Source: Solobacterium sp.
Lineage (GTDB): Bacteria; Bacillota_I; Bacilli_A; Erysipelotrichales; Erysipelotrichaceae
Assembly (NCBI GenBank): GCA_017475415.1
Contig: JAFVFM010000291.1
Location: forward strand, 1-6,747
Length of the DNA stretch: 6,747 nucleotides
Direction: 5' to 3'
The notes under the pieces are model-generated. The model worked only from the letters and a program-made list of their open reading frames with translations, did not search any database and was not told the DNA's origin. The position numbers and the translations under genes are program-made. Below, in pieces: positions 5,708-6,747 of this stretch; position 1 is the stretch's first letter, and every line of letters starts with the position of its first letter.

Positions 5708-5761
5708 GCAACCCATCATTTTTTTGATAGGCTCAAAAAAAGTAAACAAATCAGAGGTTGC
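5708..5761 (+). promoter_or_regulatory. Inverted repeat that could mask the RBS of the next gene
   Basis: GCAACC (5708-5713) is perfectly complementary to GGTTGC (5756-5761), the latter overlapping the AGAGG ribosome binding site (5753-5757) of the gene at 5766. In RNA the six-pair stem would close a 42-base loop. That is weak alone, though an inner ATCA/TGAT pair (5715-5718, 5725-5728) may help. It could damp translation; this is inference. Confidence 0.3.
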
Positions 5762-5765
5762 ATGA

Positions 5766-6323
5766 ATGGAAAAAATAAAAAGTATAATGCAAGAAATAAA
5801 AAATATGCCCTTAATGTATCTCTCGATGATTTGTTTTGGGGGAATGCTTATTATTGGTGATTTTATCAAAGAATCTTTTATTCGTTTTCTGATTCAATTA
5901 TTCATGCTCATCGTTGGGCTAATATCTTTAGGTATTCAGTTTAAATTAATCGCCAAAGCAGAAAAAAGAAATCATGATCAAAAGAAGCAGTTTTGGACAA
6001 TACAATTAGATAATAACGAATATGATATAAAACACCCAGATGATTTTCTTATCCACTTTGATCATGCATTAACAGATTTAGAAATGGGAGAGCTTCCTTT
6101 TATCGTGTTGAGTCCACCAACTTCAATAAATGGAATAGTCTTTTTACAAGTGGCTCAAAACGAAAATTTTTTGATGCATGTTGAAGCGGGAATAATAGAG
6201 TCACCAAAAAGTGATAATGTGAAAATATTATATAAAGACGACATAAGCACTGGAGACGTTTTACATATTTTTCATTTGTTTTTTAGCGAAGGAAAAATAG
6301 ATCTTTCAAATTGGAAAGAATGA
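5766..6323 (+). CDS. Two-helix membrane protein with a soluble C-terminal domain, unknown function
   Basis: I do not recognise this 185-residue protein. Two hydrophobic helices lie at about 15-32 and 39-62, followed by a basic 'KAEKRNHDQKK' stretch that suggests the remainder (about 75-185) is cytoplasmic. That domain alternates strands and helices: 'FWTIQLDNNEYDI' (76-88), 'DDFLIHFDHALTDLEM' (92-107), 'FIVLSPPTSINGIVFLQVAQ' (112-131), 'FLMHVEAGII' (135-144) and 'DVLHIFHLFF' (164-173), ending 'DLSNWKE'. The overall pattern recalls some immunity proteins of polymorphic toxin systems, but I cannot name a family. AGAGG (5753-5757) lies eight bases before the ATG. It follows the other membrane protein by 76 bases without a T-tailed terminator, so it may be the last gene of the toxin-antitoxin transcript. 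No clear terminator follows. Confidence 0.7.
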   Translation: MEKIKSIMQEIKNMPLMYLSMICFGGMLIIGDFIKESFIRFLIQLFMLIVGLISLGIQFKLIAKAEKRNHDQKKQFWTIQLDNNEYDIKHPDDFLIHFDHALTDLEMGELPFIVLSPPTSINGIVFLQVAQNENFLMHVEAGIIESPKSDNVKILYKDDISTGDVLHIFHLFFSEGKIDLSNWKE

Positions 6324-6481
6324 GAATAAATATTTCCATTCATATGCATAAAAAAATTTAGGTTTACCTTAGTGAATACTGTTACGAAAAACCATTTAAT
6401 ATAAAAAGAGACTTCAACTATTCAGTATTTCTGAACATTTCTTCAGGTTGTGCCTACCAATCAACCCAGTTTGTACTGTTA
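6324..6481. other. AT-rich non-coding stretch
   Basis: No gene is supported here. There is a short inverted repeat, AATACTG (6375-6381) with CAGTATT (6422-6428), and a small TTCAG/CTGAA hairpin near 6420-6436, neither followed by a T run. It may hold a weak end for the transcript of 5766-6323. From 6482 onward it becomes promoter and RNA-like sequence. Confidence 0.4.
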
Positions 6482-6510
6482 TTGAAAAAGTATTGTATCG
6501 ATGATATATT
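6482..6510 (+). promoter_or_regulatory. Strong sigma-A-type promoter
   Basis: TTGAAA (6482-6487) and TATATT (6505-6510) are separated by exactly 17 bases, and TGA directly before the -10 adds a TGn extension. Both hexamers match consensus at 5 of 6. Transcription would begin near A6517, just before the structured GC-rich segment and far from any start codon. Confidence 0.7.
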
Positions 6511-6516
6511 ATAAGC

Positions 6517-6655
6517 AGATAAAGTGTCGGTTTCCGGCAGACGGATGCTGGATGTGCAGAATGATGCAGGCCCTCACTTTTTCTTTACCAAAATATGAAA
6601 TATTTAGGTTCTATATAATTTGGTGTTGATGGAGGAATTGCCATCAGCACTTTTT
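6517..6655 (+). ncRNA. Candidate structured RNA: small RNA or riboswitch-like leader
   Basis: Between the promoter at 6482-6510 and a terminator ending at 6655 lies a GC-rich, foldable segment in AT-rich surroundings. AAAGTG (6521-6526) pairs with CACTTT (6575-6580) as a closing stem. Inside, CCGGCA/TGCTGG (6534-6539, 6546-6551; one G-U pair) carries hexaloop GACGGA. TGCA/TGCA (6555-6558, 6565-6568) carries hexaloop GAATGA. No RBS or reading frame is present. A free small RNA of about 139 bases, or of about 66 bases if it ends at the T5 at 6578-6582, is possible. So is a ligand-sensing leader for the gene at 6729. One loop reads ACGGAT, as in the TwoAYGGAY motif; the other does not, so that assignment is only a suggestion. 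Confidence 0.5.
6623..6655 (+). terminator. Intrinsic terminator of the candidate RNA
   Basis: GTGTTGATGG (6623-6632) pairs with CCATCAGCAC (6641-6650) over ten positions with one G-U pair and an eight-base loop. TTTTT (6651-6655) follows at once. This is a textbook rho-independent terminator on the plus strand. It lies 74 bases before the last start codon, so it either ends a small RNA or acts as an attenuator. Confidence 0.82.
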
Positions 6656-6671
6656 GTAATAAAAAAAGGCA

Positions 6672-6700
6672 TTGGCACATTGAATCCGTTACAATATTAG
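6672..6700 (+). promoter_or_regulatory. Promoter candidate for the gene at the right edge
   Basis: TTGGCA (6672-6677) and TATTAG (6695-6700) have a 17-base spacer and match consensus at 4 of 6 each. Transcription would start near 6707, eleven bases before the RBS. If real, the last gene is independent of the terminator upstream, which favours the small-RNA reading over a leader. Confidence 0.45.
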
Positions 6701-6728
6701 TGACCAAACAAAATACGAAAGGAGTTCA

Positions 6729-6747
6729 ATGGTCTATGCCCAATTCA
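6729..6747 (+). CDS. Start of a gene cut by the window end
   Basis: AAAGGAG (6718-6724) is followed after four bases by ATG at 6729, giving MVYAQF before the sequence ends. A second ATG at 6737 in another frame (MPNS) is 12 bases from the RBS and cannot be excluded. Too little is present to name a product; its position behind a structured RNA and terminator is the only clue. Confidence 0.5.

Noticed and set aside
5715..5728. ATCA-T run-TGAT element as a terminator between the two membrane-protein genes
   Set aside because: The stem is four pairs and the T run is in the loop, with no T run after it on either strand.
6414..6530. Minus-strand frame ending TGLIGRHNLKKCSEILNS
   Set aside because: It looks somewhat protein-like, but it has no start codon or RBS, overlaps the strong plus-strand promoter, and matches no family I can name.
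6541..6555. GGATG motifs as CsrA binding sites
   Set aside because: ACGGATG and TGGATGT resemble the CsrA consensus, but no RBS overlaps them and there is no sign of CsrA in the window; the hairpin-twin reading explains them better.
1..6747. CRISPR array, tRNA or rRNA genes
   Set aside because: No regularly spaced repeats, no tRNA cloverleaf with a CCA end and no rRNA-like sequence were seen on reading both strands.

Overview
The window is AT-rich DNA with strong AGGAGG-type ribosome binding sites, short intergenic gaps and intrinsic terminators, which fits a low-GC Bacillota bacterium. The gene content (GH13_18 phosphorylase with a P-loop kinase, a LOR/SDH-type ornithine cyclodeaminase-like enzyme, a DUF6487-like zinc ribbon) would suit a gut Erysipelotrichia or Clostridia member, but that placement is an inference.

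Left half (1-3798), all on the minus strand and apparently metabolic. A P-loop kinase (3022-3798) overlaps by 11 bases a GH13_18 sucrose phosphorylase-like enzyme (1515-3032), so the two are probably translationally coupled. Next, read leftward, is a LOR/SDH-domain protein (338-1432) with its own promoter candidate and a strong hairpin terminator. Then comes the start of an ABC exporter subunit (1-210, cut by the window edge), which has a perfect TATAAT box overlapped by inverted repeats.

Right half (3799-6747), plus strand, with accessory character. A small zinc-ribbon protein (3995-4207) is preceded by a possible gene tail. It is followed by a decayed 3' fragment of a membrane-protein gene (4257-4445) that joins a hairpin resembling an IS200/IS605 transposon end (4446-4504). 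Behind a perfect 18-bp palindrome lie a Phd/YefM-type antitoxin (4603-4869) and a RelE/ParE-type toxin (4874-5185). An intact four-helix membrane protein (5201-5689), whose 3' part is the parent or sister of the upstream fragment, follows 15 bases later, and then a two-helix protein with a soluble C-terminal domain (5766-6323). The toxin-antitoxin pair is therefore bracketed by a diverged 189-bp direct repeat.

Right edge (6324-6747). An almost ideal promoter (6482-6510) feeds a GC-rich segment that folds into a closing stem with two hairpins carrying the same 12-base motif. An intrinsic terminator follows (6623-6655). A second promoter and a strong RBS lead into a gene cut by the window end at 6729. 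This could be an undescribed small RNA or a riboswitch-like leader, and it is the most interesting unexplained element here. No CRISPR array, tRNA or rRNA gene was seen.
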